NCBI GenBank assembly: GCA_905221615.1
Contig: CAJNDT010000975.1
Span: 41,840-105,839, forward strand
Direction of reading: 5' to 3'
DNA: 64,000 bases
DNA from: Symbiodinium sp. CCMP2592
Lineage: Eukaryota > Sar > Dinophyceae > Suessiales > Symbiodiniaceae
In this document: positions 38,294-48,336 of the stretch, piece after piece
Numbering within the stretch: the first letter of the stretch is position 1
Layout of the letters: each line of letters begins with the position of its first letter
Translations under genes and position numbers: made by a program
Notes under the pieces: generated by a model
The model's input: the letters and a program-made list of their open reading frames with translations, nothing else
The model's database searches: none
What the model was told of the DNA's origin: nothing

Positions 38294-38438
38294 AGCATGC
38301 GATGCTTCCCTTGTGGCTTTCTTTCCATGATGTCACCACCTAGCACCCTGTGCTGTTGCTTAAAGCCACGATACCCCAGCATGCAATGCTCCCCTTCTGC
38401 CTTTCTTCCCATGATGCCAACACCTAGCACCCTGTGCT
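38294..38438. repeat. Cluster of four AGCAY-loop-RTGCT micro-hairpins
   Basis: 38294-38306 (AGCAT, loop GCG), 38342-38354 (AGCAC, CCT), 38378-38390 (AGCAT, GCA), 38426-38438 (AGCAC, CCT). The pattern alternates within a tandem repeat of about 84 bp. Confidence 0.8.
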
Positions 38439-38508
38439 GTTGCTCAAAGCCACGAAACTGCCGTGCGTGCAGCCACTGGTGCCCCAGCAAGCCAGCTCCG
38501 CAGTGGCC

Positions 38509-39084
38509 ATGGACCAACTGCTGGAGGACCATGCCTTCACAGAGTACGGCGGCCAGCTGTGGCTGACCATATACTGGCCAGGCGGCTGGAAGCAATGGTA
38601 TCTCCCACCTCGCAGTGGCAGGGCAACCATGGTTGCAGGCTCAACCCACTGGGTGGACAGGGGCCAGACCAGAGAAGGCCGCCAAGTCCAACCCAACGGC
38701 CAGCACGTTCCAGTGAGGACGGGCCGCGGCACGTGTTCGATGTCTGTCCTGCATCTTTTGCTTGCATGCAGGATTTCCAGGGCCGATCTTTCCCAACTGC
38801 TCTACGACCAGAGGCCATACCACAACTTCCAGCACATCATCGACCAGTGGTTCGCCTGCCGCTTGGTTAATAAAAGCATTTGCATCAAGCTGCACGAAAG
38901 GTGGATCATGCATTCCTGCCGCAGGACCATGGCAGCGGAGCCAGCAGGACCAACAGAGAAGAACAGAAAAACAGACATCGCCGACACTTTGCATCGGCAG
39001 CAGGTGTTTTCTTCCCAGCATGCAATGCTTTCATCATCCATCCACCTAGCATTCAATGCTGTTCCATCATGCATGTATACTTAG
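38509..39084 (+). CDS. Hypothetical protein or exons (WPGGWKQW)
   Basis: ATG at 38509 (MDQLLEDHAFTEYGGQLWLT). The N-terminal stretch with IYWPGGWKQWYLPPRSGRAT and WVDR looks like real coding sequence and loosely parallels the next ORF (KLYLPGPGFHIIFYWSQS, WDVEE). A possible intron ends at CTTGCATGCAG (about 38768), after which ADLSQLLYDQRPYHNFQHII continues. The C-terminus runs into AGCAY hairpins after about 39010, so the true 3' boundary is earlier. Function unknown. Confidence 0.4.
   Translation: MDQLLEDHAFTEYGGQLWLTIYWPGGWKQWYLPPRSGRATMVAGSTHWVDRGQTREGRQVQPNGQHVPVRTGRGTCSMSVLHLLLACRISRADLSQLLYDQRPYHNFQHIIDQWFACRLVNKSICIKLHERWIMHSCRRTMAAEPAGPTEKNRKTDIADTLHRQQVFSSQHAMLSSSIHLAFNAVPSCMYT
39017..39060. 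repeat. Two AGCAT-loop-ATGCT micro-hairpins
   Basis: 39017-39029 (loop GCA) and 39048-39060 (loop TCA). Confidence 0.8.
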
Positions 39085-39160
39085 CAGCAGAACCATGTGC
39101 TTGGGAGTGGGCTCTTCGGCTCCAGCCCACCAGTGTCCAAGACGACGGTTGGTGCGTGCC

Positions 39161-39519
39161 ATGGAGCAGGACCCAGAGGAGCTAGACCCAGTGAAAGAGG
39201 AGTGGTTGGGCTTGTACCACTGGCAAATGCCACAGGAAGTCCACATGGCCGTGGCCGATTTCCTCGCCTTCCCACTCTGCGACAACAAGCTGTATCTCCC
39301 AGGCCCAGGCTTTCACATCATCTTCTACTGGAGCCAGAGCATCCAGTACAAAGTGTTGCTTGGCCCATGGGACTACAAAATGGGCCACTTGGTCATCCAT
39401 GCACCAGCCTCCATGTGGGATGTAGAAGAAATACCACCACCGCGGCCACCTGGATCTCCGAATCCAGCAGCAGCAGCGAGGACTAAAACAGCAGCCATGC
39501 AGGGCACTGCATCCATCAG
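39161..39519 (+). CDS. Hypothetical protein or 5' exon (FYWSQSIQYKVLLGPWDYK)
   Basis: ATG at 39161 (MEQDPEELDPVKEEWLGLYH). Credible globular sequence (PQEVHMAVADFLAFPLCDNK, GHLVIHAPASMWDVEE) then a Pro/Ala tail. The frame stays open to 39625, but the last 30 codons fall in micro-hairpin DNA. A GT donor at 39520 (CATCAG/GTATAG) gives a sensible end, and splicing to the acceptor before 39898 would join it in frame to the ORF at 39911. That would make this the 5' exon of the gag-like gene; this is inference. Confidence 0.4.
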
Positions 39520-39557
39520 GTATAGCATGAGCGTTCCTCTCCTGCTCCCGCATGCAC

Positions 39558-39763
39558 AGCATTGCATGCTTCTGACCAGAAACTATATAGCACACTTGTG
39601 CTGCCCTAGCATTCAACGCTTTTAGCATCACTGGCAGTCTAATCCTAGCACATTTGTGCTGCAGCCCAGCATTCAATGCTTTCACCATAACCAGCACCAT
39701 GGTGCTGCCCCAGCATGTGATGCTTTTCAACAATTTTTCCTGATGTCCCCAGCATTCAATGCT
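39558..39763. repeat. Dense cluster of eight AGCAY-loop-RTGCT micro-hairpins
   Basis: 39558-39570, 39589-39602, 39608-39620 (one stem mismatch), 39647-39660, 39668-39680, 39693-39706, 39712-39724 and 39751-39763. Fifth stem pairs C-G and T-A alternate freely while loops vary. All lie in the putative intron or spacer before the gag-like ORF. Confidence 0.85.
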
Positions 39764-39910
39764 TTCACTGCTAAGTTGTCGTTTTGCACGTCTCCAGCAT
39801 TCATAGCATGACTTGTATTGAATCGGAGAGACGATGCGACCATGAGCTGCAGCCCGAGGCTTCCAAGTTGGCTTTCCAACCTGTAGCCTTCGCAGAGACC
39901 AGTGCCTGCC

Positions 39911-41455
39911 ATGGCTTTCACGGTGCAAACGCTGCTGGCCGAAGTGAAGGCCACAGAGCAGCTGCTCCTTCGCACGAACCAGCAGCCACACTTCATGGAG
40001 TCCGTGCAGAACCAGCTGGTCCACAAGCTGCAGAACATGGCAGCCTTGACTAGTCAGGATGCCATGGTTCTCTTCCAAGGCTTTGAAGACAGCCAACTTC
40101 CACAGCCAGTGAAGGACCAGCTGTCCCACACCGTGGAAGACCGCCTTCTCCAGGGCCAGATGAACCACGCATCCCGCACAACGATGCAAGCCCAAGATCT
40201 GGAACACCTCCAGAACTACCTCACCAGTGAGGATTGGGCCAAGCTCCAGACTAGCACCATGTTCCAAGGCGTGGACTGCATAGTCTCCAGACTCCGCTTG
40301 CTGGGACTGACCAGCGCCAAGGAGAGCACGAAGCGCGCCGTTGCAGGAGTGCTGGTGTCGATCCAGCTCGGCAAGCATCCAAAGATGCCACCATACACCA
40401 CCATCTACGAGTTGGTGGTCCACTTCTGCCAGGTCCTCCAGAGCAGCCCTGTGGAGACCCCAGCAGGGGTAACCAAGCTTGCCAAGTACCCACTGCACCC
40501 CAACCAGCTGAACCAGATGGAGTTGTCTTATCCAAATGGTGAACAGCCAGAGGCCAGACAGTTGGACCGGTTGCCACTCCTGCTGAGTCACCACATCCCA
40601 GTGCGGAACACCTCCAAACTGCTGAGAGGGTCCATCTACGACCCAAAACTGCAAGCCCAACGGAAGCAAGTGGCGGCCTCCGCCAACCACCAGGCCGTTG
40701 CAGGCCAAGAGCAACCAGCAGGCCAGCCGAACTCTGCCTTGCAGACCTGGGCGGCCCAGACCCAGCAGCTGCACAACTGCCCTGCACTGCCACTCCAGGC
40801 GCCGTACCAGCAACCACACCACTTGCAGCAGGTGCCTTGGCAGCAGCCACAAGTGCCAGCGCAGCAGGCAGTGGTGCCTTGGCAGCAGCCACAAGTGCCA
40901 GCACAGCAGGCAGGGCAGCCAGTGCCGGCACTGCAGCTGCCGTCGCAGCAGCCCAGCCAGACACCGCTGCCCCAGCAGTCGAGCCAGACAACGCAGCTGC
41001 AGCTTGTTGACCTGCAGGCAGGCACGGCGCCAGCTGACCCAGCGGTTGAAGAACCTGCTGCCAAGGACTCCAGCGAGGACCAGCAGAAGCCAAGCAGCCA
41101 CAAAGGACTGGACGCTTGGACCAACCAGGCTTTTGCAAACCTTCAAAAAGCCAAAGAGCAGAGCAAGGCCCAGACCAAGGCCAAAGCGAAAGCCAAAGCG
41201 AAGGCGGCAGGCAAGGCTAAAGCTCAGGCCAAGGCCAAAGCCAAAGCCAAAGGGAAGCCACAGGCCAAAAGCAAGGCCACGGGCAATCCCAGCAGTGGTT
41301 CCCACACGCTGGTTTTGGGTTGCTGTAAGTGCAGGGGAAGCTCCTGTACCCAATGCAAAAACCCAGCCTTCAAAGGTCGGAGGTTCGGCAGTCCAGCTGC
41401 GTACTGGGCTTGGGTCGCAGCTAAGAAGGCTGCCAAGAAGAAGGCCACCAAGTGA
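39911..41455 (+). CDS. Gag-like protein with Gln-rich, Lys/Ala-repeat and Cys-rich C-terminus
   Basis: 514 residues from ATG at 39911 (MAFTVQTLLAEVKATEQLLL). Residues 1-240 are helical (ALTSQDAMVLFQGFEDSQLP, LTSAKESTKRAVAGVLVSIQ). Residues about 250-390 are Gln/Pro-rich with a duplicated VPWQQPQVPAQQA. Then comes a Lys/Ala repeat (KAKAKAKAKAAGKAKAQAKA) and a Cys motif (CCKCRGSSCTQCKNPAFKGR) with a basic end (AAKKAAKKKATK). The basic, Cys-rich tail suggests nucleic-acid binding. The adjacent transposase-like gene points to a two-gene mobile unit, but this is inference. The ORF is free of the micro-hairpins that flank it. Confidence 0.6.
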   Translation: MAFTVQTLLAEVKATEQLLLRTNQQPHFMESVQNQLVHKLQNMAALTSQDAMVLFQGFEDSQLPQPVKDQLSHTVEDRLLQGQMNHASRTTMQAQDLEHLQNYLTSEDWAKLQTSTMFQGVDCIVSRLRLLGLTSAKESTKRAVAGVLVSIQLGKHPKMPPYTTIYELVVHFCQVLQSSPVETPAGVTKLAKYPLHPNQLNQMELSYPNGEQPEARQLDRLPLLLSHHIPVRNTSKLLRGSIYDPKLQAQRKQVAASANHQAVAGQEQPAGQPNSALQTWAAQTQQLHNCPALPLQAPYQQPHHLQQVPWQQPQVPAQQAVVPWQQPQVPAQQAGQPVPALQLPSQQPSQTPLPQQSSQTTQLQLVDLQAGTAPADPAVEEPAAKDSSEDQQKPSSHKGLDAWTNQAFANLQKAKEQSKAQTKAKAKAKAKAAGKAKAQAKAKAKAKGKPQAKSKATGNPSSGSHTLVLGCCKCRGSSCTQCKNPAFKGRRFGSPAAYWAWVAAKKAAKKKATK

Positions 41456-42032
41456 GCCTTCCACTTCAGGGATGCCAAGGAATCCAAGCTTCGGACCAAA
41501 GTTGCAACTTGCACGTTTTTAGCTTACTCCAGAAAGAAGATTCCTCGGCTTTCCCACCGGTTAAAAAGGGGTTGGCCAGACACCATGGCCGTGCTGACAT
41601 GCACGCGCATGCTGGCGAAGCAGAAAATGAATGCATGCACATGTCCTTTGCCTGCAATGCAGAGGTTGCTGTCAAGGCAGCTGCAACAGCATGCCATGCT
41701 TAAGGTTCCCAGCACACCGTGCTCAATGCCCAATGCCCTCCAGCATGCTGTGCATGCTTTCATACCCTGCAGCACTCAGTGCTTCACTGCATCATGCATG
41801 TGCATGGATATCTTTCTGCTTGCCGCAGCTCCATCAGCCACAGAGTGGCAGGTAGAGGTTTTGACTTCGAAGCATTTTGCGACAGTATGGATGCAATAAA
41901 AACATTACGAAGAAGGTGGCGGGATACCTATATTTGTATGTGGCCTCTACTTTAACGCATTGCCTACCTATTATATATATGTGTATCTATATATATATAT
42001 ATATATATGTATCTATATATATATATATGTTT

Positions 42033-42074
<42 letters not shown>

Positions 42075-42149
42075 GAGATATATGCACAGCATGCATTTAC
42101 ACTTTCTTCTGCGGTCCACGCATGGGCACCCTTGAAGAGGCCGTGTCCA
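41456..42149. other. Spacer with hairpins and (TA)n microsatellite
   Basis: AGCAY-type hairpins at 41711-41723, 41742-41758 (7-bp stem AGCATGC/GCATGCT) and 41771-41783. An AT-rich (TA)n tract with TATATG and TAGAGA interruptions spans about 41970-42080. No gene before the ATG at 42150. Confidence 0.75.
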
Positions 42150-44357
42150 ATGGCCACTTCCTCTACTGACACCAGAGCTGCCAAGCTGCGGAAGCTGAAC
42201 GACTTCAGACGAGAGTTGCCATACATCAGCCAGAATGGTTTGGCAACTTTGCTCCAGAAGGTCCACAAGGAAGGACTGCCAGAGATCAGGCAGGCAAAGG
42301 CCATGAAAGAGGCCACCAGGTCCATCCTGTCCAGCATGAACACGTATGGTGACTTGCTGCTCCATGAGCCCATGGCAACCATCACAGGCGACGAGCAGAA
42401 CATTTGGCTCACGAACTGCATGAGCCTGCTTGCTGGACTCTATAAGCAGGGAGGCAACTGGGTTCTGCCAGGCAACCAACTAGGCCACAGACTGGAAAGA
42501 AAAACATGGGCTATATACGCCAGTTTCCACACCAAGCTCCAGCACGAGGACACATGGTTCCTGCTTTCCATTGCCAGAAGCAGCGAAGTCGCCAGCCTGG
42601 AGGCTGGCATTAGCCAGGTATTTTCCAAGCTACTGAGATCCATCTTTTGCAACAAGATTGCAGATCCCAGACTCGGCTTGTGTCTGCCACACGCCACGGA
42701 CTCCACGCAAGACATCCGACTGTTCTTCACCATGGGCGGGTGGATCCAGGATGGCCTGGCCATGAAGCAGACTTTCTCCACAAAAGGAGATTCCGGAACC
42801 AAATTTTGCATTTTATGCAACAACATAAGGAGCATGGCCATCCACACCGAAGCCACTCTGGAAGAAGAAGAAGACATTCCAGGTTCCAATGTCACCCACT
42901 TGAGCGAGTGTGAGTTGGCCACAGACCAGGAAGTCTTGACAGCCTTCCAGACCTGCCAGAGGCTGTCGAGGACAATGCCCAAGGACCAGTTCGCCATGTA
43001 CCAACAAGCAGCTGGCATCACCCACAACCAGCACTCCATGCTGCTGGACCAGGTTCCTGCCAATGCCCTATAACCCCTATTGTAAACCTTCAATCTTTGA
43101 AGAAGTCTTTGTGTCCGTCATAAAGGAAGGTAGGGTTTTGTATTGCTTTTTGCTAAACCCTAAACCCTATAACCCTATAACCCTAAACCATGGCCAGGCA
43201 TTGTTGGACCAGAACATCTTGCGCCCAGTTTCTGGCTACATCCATGATTGGATGCACACCATGGCATCCCAAGGTGTCATGCAGAAGTCCATTTGGTTGC
43301 TGCTTTCCACAACCAATGCATGGGACCACATGGAAAGCTTTCTCCAACTCTGGACCATGCCAGCCGCATTGGCCAAGGCTGGCAAGCTCCATGACCTCTT
43401 CACTCCCAAGAGAACCAAGTTCTACAGGGAGAACCAGAGGTTCAAATGCACAGCCAGTGAGTGCTTGGGCCTCACCACGCTGCTCCAGTACATGGTCCAG
43501 CGCCTTTGGCTGCCAGCAGGGATCCAGGTGGACCAGCGCCACAGCTTTCTGGCCATGGCCCAGGTCCAGGAGATGCTCCAAGCCACCCACATGAGCACAG
43601 TGTCTCCAGCCCAGTTGCTGCATCCCAGCCGCAACAAGAAGATGTTTTGTGCAGGTATCCTAAACGCAGCTTTATTTGAGTTTGTCGAATTTTACTTGTA
43701 CTGAGCTTCGCCTCGACAGATTGCAGGCACCAGGTCCAAGATGCCCTCACCATCTTCAAGCGTGCTGGGAACGAGGCCGCCATGGTGAGGAAGCACCACT
43801 GGATGCTCCATCTGAGCACTCAGCTGGAGGCCATGGGGTTCCTTCCCAACTGCTGGCCACTGGAAAGAAAGCACAAAGTCGTGACCATGTACGCCACCAA
43901 CATGATGAAGATACCAGTCTTCAGCCAGAGCCTGCTCGAAGAAGTCTTGGCCCATGACATCCATGCTGTGCAGACATCGGACAGCTTCGAGGAATCTGCC
44001 CACCTGGTCCAGAAGCGACACCCAAGTGCCCAGCTCCACAAGTACCTCTGCGAGTCTGTTTTCAAGGCAGCCATCGCCAAGGACCATATCTGGACAGCTG
44101 CCGCTGCCATGCTGGAGACAGGGGGCCAGGTGCACCAGAAGGATTATGTCTTGATCCAGCAGGAAAACCAGTGGGGCTGGCAGATTGCCAAGGTTGAGTG
44201 CCATTTCGAGGCCGCGGATTTGGTTTGTTCTGTGGTCCGCACTTCTGACCTTGTCGAGTACGATGCGGCCACCTACTCGACACAGCGTCTTTCCACTTCG
44301 TTCTTACTGAAAAGATCCTGTGTCCAGTTATCTGGGCTGCAGAGGGCCAGCGAGTGA
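42150..44357 (+). CDS. Transposase-like protein, three exons
   Basis: Exons 42150-43052, 43198-43654 and 43720-44357. The introns (145 bp, GTTCCT...GGCCAG, phase 0; 65 bp, GTATCC...CGACAG, phase 1) restore one frame across three otherwise separate ORFs, giving about 665 residues. Start MATSSTDTRAAKLRKLNDFR. Notable motifs: a Cys pair (KFCILCNN) in exon 1; GYIHDWMHTMASQGV in exon 2; LPNCWPLERKHKVVTMYATN in exon 3. The D-x-M-H...G-V and ERKHK motifs recall a repeated dinoflagellate protein family and, more distantly, the D-x-M-H...G-V motif of Tnp2/Plavaka-type DDE transposases. The full catalytic triad is not established. No micro-hairpins lie in its exons or introns. Confidence 0.55.
43053..43197 (+). 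other. Intron 1 of transposase-like gene, with telomere-like repeats
   Basis: Phase 0 GT-AG intron joining LLDQ to ALLDQNILRP. Its 3' half (about 43150-43190) is CTAAACCCTAAACCCTATAA-type sequence, the complement of degenerate TTTAGGG. Confidence 0.65.
43655..43719 (+). other. Intron 2 of transposase-like gene
   Basis: A 65-bp GT-AG intron, phase 1 (KKMFCA to DCRHQVQDAL). Alternative acceptors exist a few bases downstream (TTGCAG at 43721-43726), but they do not preserve the frame with this donor. Confidence 0.55.
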
Positions 44358-45231
44358 GAATCTTGATTCCTTGGTCCTTTCGGCCTGGCCAAAAGATCGC
44401 ATATTTTGCATGGATGTTAAGAGCTCATGACACATGTGCAGTTTTCCTCCTTTTCCCCAGCACAACAGTGCTTCCATCCCCAGCACGACAGTGCTTGCAA
44501 TGCATCTCCAGCACATAAGTGCTTCCATCCCAGAACATAAGTGCTTCAATCTCCAGCACAAAGAGTGCTTCACCCCATAACACGTTTTCCTTCCGTGGCA
44601 AGCACCCTGTTTTGCAAAACTAATTTTCAGCATCAGCACCTTTTACTGCGCAGCAGGACACTCTATAGACCATGTATACGTCCTTGTCTAGGAAAGCTTC
44701 TGAGCCAGACAATAGTTTGCTTCGTCGCACATTGCTTTGCAGATTTCAGCATGGCCTCGTTACACACGAGCAAGCAAAACATGCGAACTGCCCAAGAATC
44801 AAGAAGCAGTCCCGAGGTCCTGCTTGAAATAAACGTGATCAGAGTTTGTGCATGACCGCCAGCTTTCCAGCTCACATCTCAAACCCTAAAGCTCTGAATT
44901 GCTGAACTTAACACCTTGAGGCACTCAGGCTCAATACACCGTGCTGATTTCTTCATGTTTTTCTTGAACACAATCGTAAACCAACAGCTACACACTGTCT
45001 TCGTCCTGATTCCACTTCACCAGCAAAAGCATTTGGACGTTCTGTGTGTTCACGGGTTGCACAATTTTTTTGCAAGGTTTTTCTTCCTCCCTTAGCCGTT
45101 CTGGGCCCGCAAAAAGTATTATTTTCGTCTAATTTATTAGAAGTTACTATACTTAGCAAGGCCTTAGCAATTGGTGTGCTAAGTCATGTTAAAGCAGCTA
45201 AGCTGTTAGTAGAGACACAACGGTTCCAAGC
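44358..45231. other. Non-coding with micro-hairpins
   Basis: AGCAC-type hairpins with 4-5 nt loops at 44459-44472 (AACA), 44482-44495 (GACA), 44510-44523 (ATAA), about 44532-44545 (AGAAC, one mismatch) and 44555-44569 (AAAGA). The rest shows no gene. Confidence 0.7.
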
Positions 45232-45516
45232 ATGGCAAGCGCGTGGACTGAGATGCCTGCCAACGTCAATATTCCAGGCTTTGACATGTTCCAGATTACC
45301 TCGTCGATGGACATCGACCCGCTCTTTGTCACTTTCGCGCTGACCCTGGCATCACAGCGGGGAGCGAACTGCGTGGTCTTCGAAGGGCGCATTCGCCGTG
45401 CGTGGGTGAAATTTCTTCCTGATGATCCCAGGGGTGCGGACGCCGTCTCCCGAACGAGACATGACGCAGCCATGTGGCACGGCTACCAGGCCTTCGTCCG
45501 CGAGGGCGCCGAGTGA
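45232..45516 (+). CDS. Small hypothetical protein, paralogue A
   Basis: 94 residues from ATG (MASAWTEMPANVNIPGFDMF). It aligns in pattern with the next ORF: NVNIPGFDMFQITSSMDIDP against HINVRYGDLCHFDLAADPEF, then GANCVVFEGRIRRAWVKFLP against ANLVVIELHHNWQEAGHETV, and a shared GYQAF/GYQTF end. A small alpha/beta protein of unknown function; no signal peptide. Confidence 0.55.
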   Translation: MASAWTEMPANVNIPGFDMFQITSSMDIDPLFVTFALTLASQRGANCVVFEGRIRRAWVKFLPDDPRGADAVSRTRHDAAMWHGYQAFVREGAE

Positions 45517-45699
45517 GGGACATAAGGCTAACGGCCTGCTCGGTTTTTTTTTAAATTGGGCTCAGTGGTTCGCCACCGTGACCCGGAGTTCTGGCAGTTC
45601 TCTCTTGCGAGGTAAAAAACCCTGTATCCTGCTCTTGTCCGGCTGCTCGTCATTGCTCTCACCCCGCTTGCACGCATGCCACTGGGGCTCAGACTTGCG

Positions 45700-45713
45700 G
45701 CGACATACGTCGC
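45700..45713. repeat. ATAC-loop hairpin 1
   Basis: GCGAC-ATAC-GTCGC, 55 bp upstream of the paralogue B ATG. Confidence 0.75.
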
Positions 45714-45768
45714 TAGCACCTTCACTTGTGTGTCTCGCGGGCCGCTCTGCCTCCGCTCTGCTCCTGAG

Positions 45769-46092
45769 ATGGCGGCCCCTGCCTTGCCTTTGGTGTGGAA
45801 ACGCCTTGATCAGCACATTAACGTTCGCTATGGCGACCTCTGTCACTTCGACTTGGCGGCCGACCCCGAGTTTCAGCTCACCCCGAGTGACATCGATATG
45901 GTTCTCATGGCGGCGGTGGGCATGCGCGCCAATCTGGTTGTGATCGAGCTGCACCATAACTGGCAGGAGGCGGGACACGAGACTGTGAGGGTGTGGTTTA
46001 AGCAAGTTGCCAGCGTGGTGGAGCAAATTGCACACCATCGCGACTGGGACGCCAGTGGCCGACAGGGCTACCAAACTTTCTACTTGGGGTGA
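45769..46092 (+). CDS. Small hypothetical protein, paralogue B
   Basis: 107 residues from ATG at 45769 (MAAPALPLVWKRLDQHINVR); open further upstream without a better start. Core SDIDMVLMAAVGMRANLVVI and end RDWDASGRQGYQTFYLG parallel the preceding ORF, so the two are tandem duplicates. Function unknown. Confidence 0.55.
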   Translation: MAAPALPLVWKRLDQHINVRYGDLCHFDLAADPEFQLTPSDIDMVLMAAVGMRANLVVIELHHNWQEAGHETVRVWFKQVASVVEQIAHHRDWDASGRQGYQTFYLG

Positions 46093-46322
46093 CATGTCTT
46101 TCATGACGGTCTGTGGTTCTGGTCTGGACAAGCCGGGCTCAGCTTCCCCAGACCCCCCCCTTTTTTTAAAACAATGTGAAAACACCGTGAACCATGTCTC
46201 TACAGGCCACCTGCCGTGACTGGAGGTCTGCGCGGGGTCCAAAAGGGAAGGCTTCGGTGTTAGCGAGCACGTCTCCAGGCAGTAACTGTGGGCAACCGCT
46301 CTTGAGTGCGTCGGGGCTCAGG

Positions 46323-46340
46323 CGGCGACATACGTCGCCG
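46323..46340. repeat. ATAC-loop hairpin 2
   Basis: CGGCGAC-ATAC-GTCGCCG, a perfect 7-bp stem, 46 bp upstream of the next ATG. Confidence 0.8.
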
Positions 46341-46386
46341 GCCAGTTGAAGGGACGAAATGATCTTAGGTGGTAGTCGGCAGCGCC

Positions 46387-47177
46387 ATGGCCGTTACATT
46401 GTTCCACACACGCCTCGTGGTCAGCGGCGTGGGCACGGACATCCATCGGCCCATCTCTCTGGCTGTGGCGTCCCTTCAACATGCGATCTCGGGGCTGGAG
46501 CACATACACCTCCAAATGTACGAGGGGTACTTGCTGGTGCAGGTGCTTCCGAGCTTCGTGGACGCACCCGATTTCACTGAACTCCCGGCGTCTTGGCACT
46601 TCATGCAACAAGGTGTCCCACTGCAAATTCTCCTTTTTCCATTGCGGGTTACCTGGTGACGATTGCGGACGCCTTGGCGCTGTGCTGTAATTTGCCGGTG
46701 ATTGTTTGCTCGCACGAACCCAGGGCAGGGCGCAGCTTGGTGGGCCTCCTGGTCAGCCGTCTGAGCGTTCGGTCAGGAGTGACGCGACGTACCCCGATCG
46801 AGGAGAGCAGCGACACCATCAGCTCGCTCTACGGCTGCCAGGAGCTGCCAATCAATGTAGACCTGCTTCCCTTTGCCCAGTCCTCAGAGGTTCCCCGCAT
46901 GTACGACCCATCCGTGCCGGTCAACCTGGGCCGCTACGCTGTGTGGCTCTGTACTGACCCCGCTGTCGTGCATTGTCACACCCTTTGGCTCTTCACGGAT
47001 ACAGATGCCTTGGAAGAGTATGACCACACCCGTTATACGCTGCCACACATTCTCAACCGCTGCTGCTGGTTGGCGCCGGCAGAGAGGCAACTGTCCATCC
47101 GCGAGGGATGGGTTCGGCTGTGCAATCCAGCGCCCCTAGACCCCAGGCAAGGTTGGCCGGGTGTGCCTTGTCTGTAG
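46387..47177 (+). pseudogene. Hypothetical protein, frame-broken, possibly related to paralogues A and B
   Basis: ATG at 46387 (MAVTLFHTRLVVSGVGTDIH) opens a 90-codon frame ending at 46659. A second frame that overlaps it from about 46593 has no ATG until near its end and continues to 47177 (AGYLVTIADALALCCNLPVI, SSLYGCQELPINVDLLPFAQ, YAVWLCTDPAVVHCHTLWLF). One indel near 46630 would join them into about 260 residues. No family was recognised. Confidence 0.4.
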
Positions 47178-48336
47178 CCACTGATCTTGGGTGGGGTAAC
47201 CGGTAGAAGGGCACAGTCGGAGGGGAGTTGCTGCACCTAGGCGGCAGAAGACCCTCGCAGTTGTCTAGTCCGCATTGCTGGGCCTTATACGTCTCTGGAA
47301 GGAAATAGCCAGAGTGTGGGGCCGCACTGCTTCAGCTTGCAGTGTCTGCGTTGCTTCGGCTTGCTGCTCATGAGCGCTTTGTGTCGAATTGCTCTTTATC
47401 CCGCCCTGTTTACTGACGGGGTCGGCTGCCTTTAGGGAAATGAATGCTCTGCACGTCCCTTCTGGTGGCCGTCGTGGGAAATGAATGCTTCTGGTGTTCT
47501 CACCATCTGCACGTCCCACGGGGGGTTTAGGGTAGTGAGGCACATCGCGTTTGTGGCTTGCTTCCCTGCTGGGTGGTTCTGCCTACTGGCGGGGGCAAGT
47601 TTTCGGGGGCTGTTACTGCAGCTTCTCGTTGGCAGCGGGCTGTTGCTTCACTCGGGTGCTCCGGTGCTTTCAGTGAGCAGCAGTATTGTCACAGACCTGA
47701 CAGGGATCTGTGCTCACCGGGTGGCTAACGGTGAGGGGCGAGGCCGGGGAAAACGGTCAACTCGTGTGTTTGCTGCCTGCTTTTCTTCCGGAGATTAGCA
47801 GTGCCCTCAGACGTCGCTACAGACTGGGTCCCTGGCCGGTCAAGCTTTAGTGGGCCTTTGCTTGCTGTCTGTGCTTAGCTCAGCATGGCGAGGCCTTTTT
47901 TCGTGCCTTCGACCCTCTGCTGGATTCGCAGTGCAGTGAGAGAGTGGTAGTGCTCAGATCTCCTGGCTCTTCTGCTTACTGGCGGGAGTGTCCAGGGATA
48001 GGGGCAGCAGTTGCTTACTGGCAGCTGCAGCTACTGCTCGTGGGTGTCTATTCGCTCGGCTCGATGTACAGTCGGAAGAACAGCCCACAGAGGAGGCTTA
48101 AGCCTTACTCCTGACGAACACTTTGCTGTGGGTCCCATATCAGGTGTAGTCACGGGGGAAACCTGCTTATTGTGCTCTCCTAAAAATCGGCCGCTGCGCG
48201 GGGCTGCTCTGAAGTGCGCTGGGCGCTCCAGACTCTGTGATGCGACCGTGCTGCCTTAGCGCCTCGTGCTTCGCGCGGCTTGATATTAGCACAGCAGGGG
48301 GAGACCGTGAGCGAACCTGTGTAGTCATTCTACCGT
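47178..48336. other. Long non-coding stretch, no gene seen
   Basis: About 1.16 kb. One 105-codon frame (47481-47798) is hydrophobic and Cys/Gly-rich without recognisable features; I do not support it as a gene. Confidence 0.5.

Noticed and set aside
39182-41464. 760-residue minus-strand frame
   Set aside because: Antisense shadow of the Gln/Lys/Ala-rich gag-like gene; it consists of Leu/Trp/Gly-rich repeats complementary to CAG/AAG codons.
47481-47798. 105-residue hydrophobic Cys/Gly-rich ORF
   Set aside because: No homologous pattern, no neighbour link and weak coding character.
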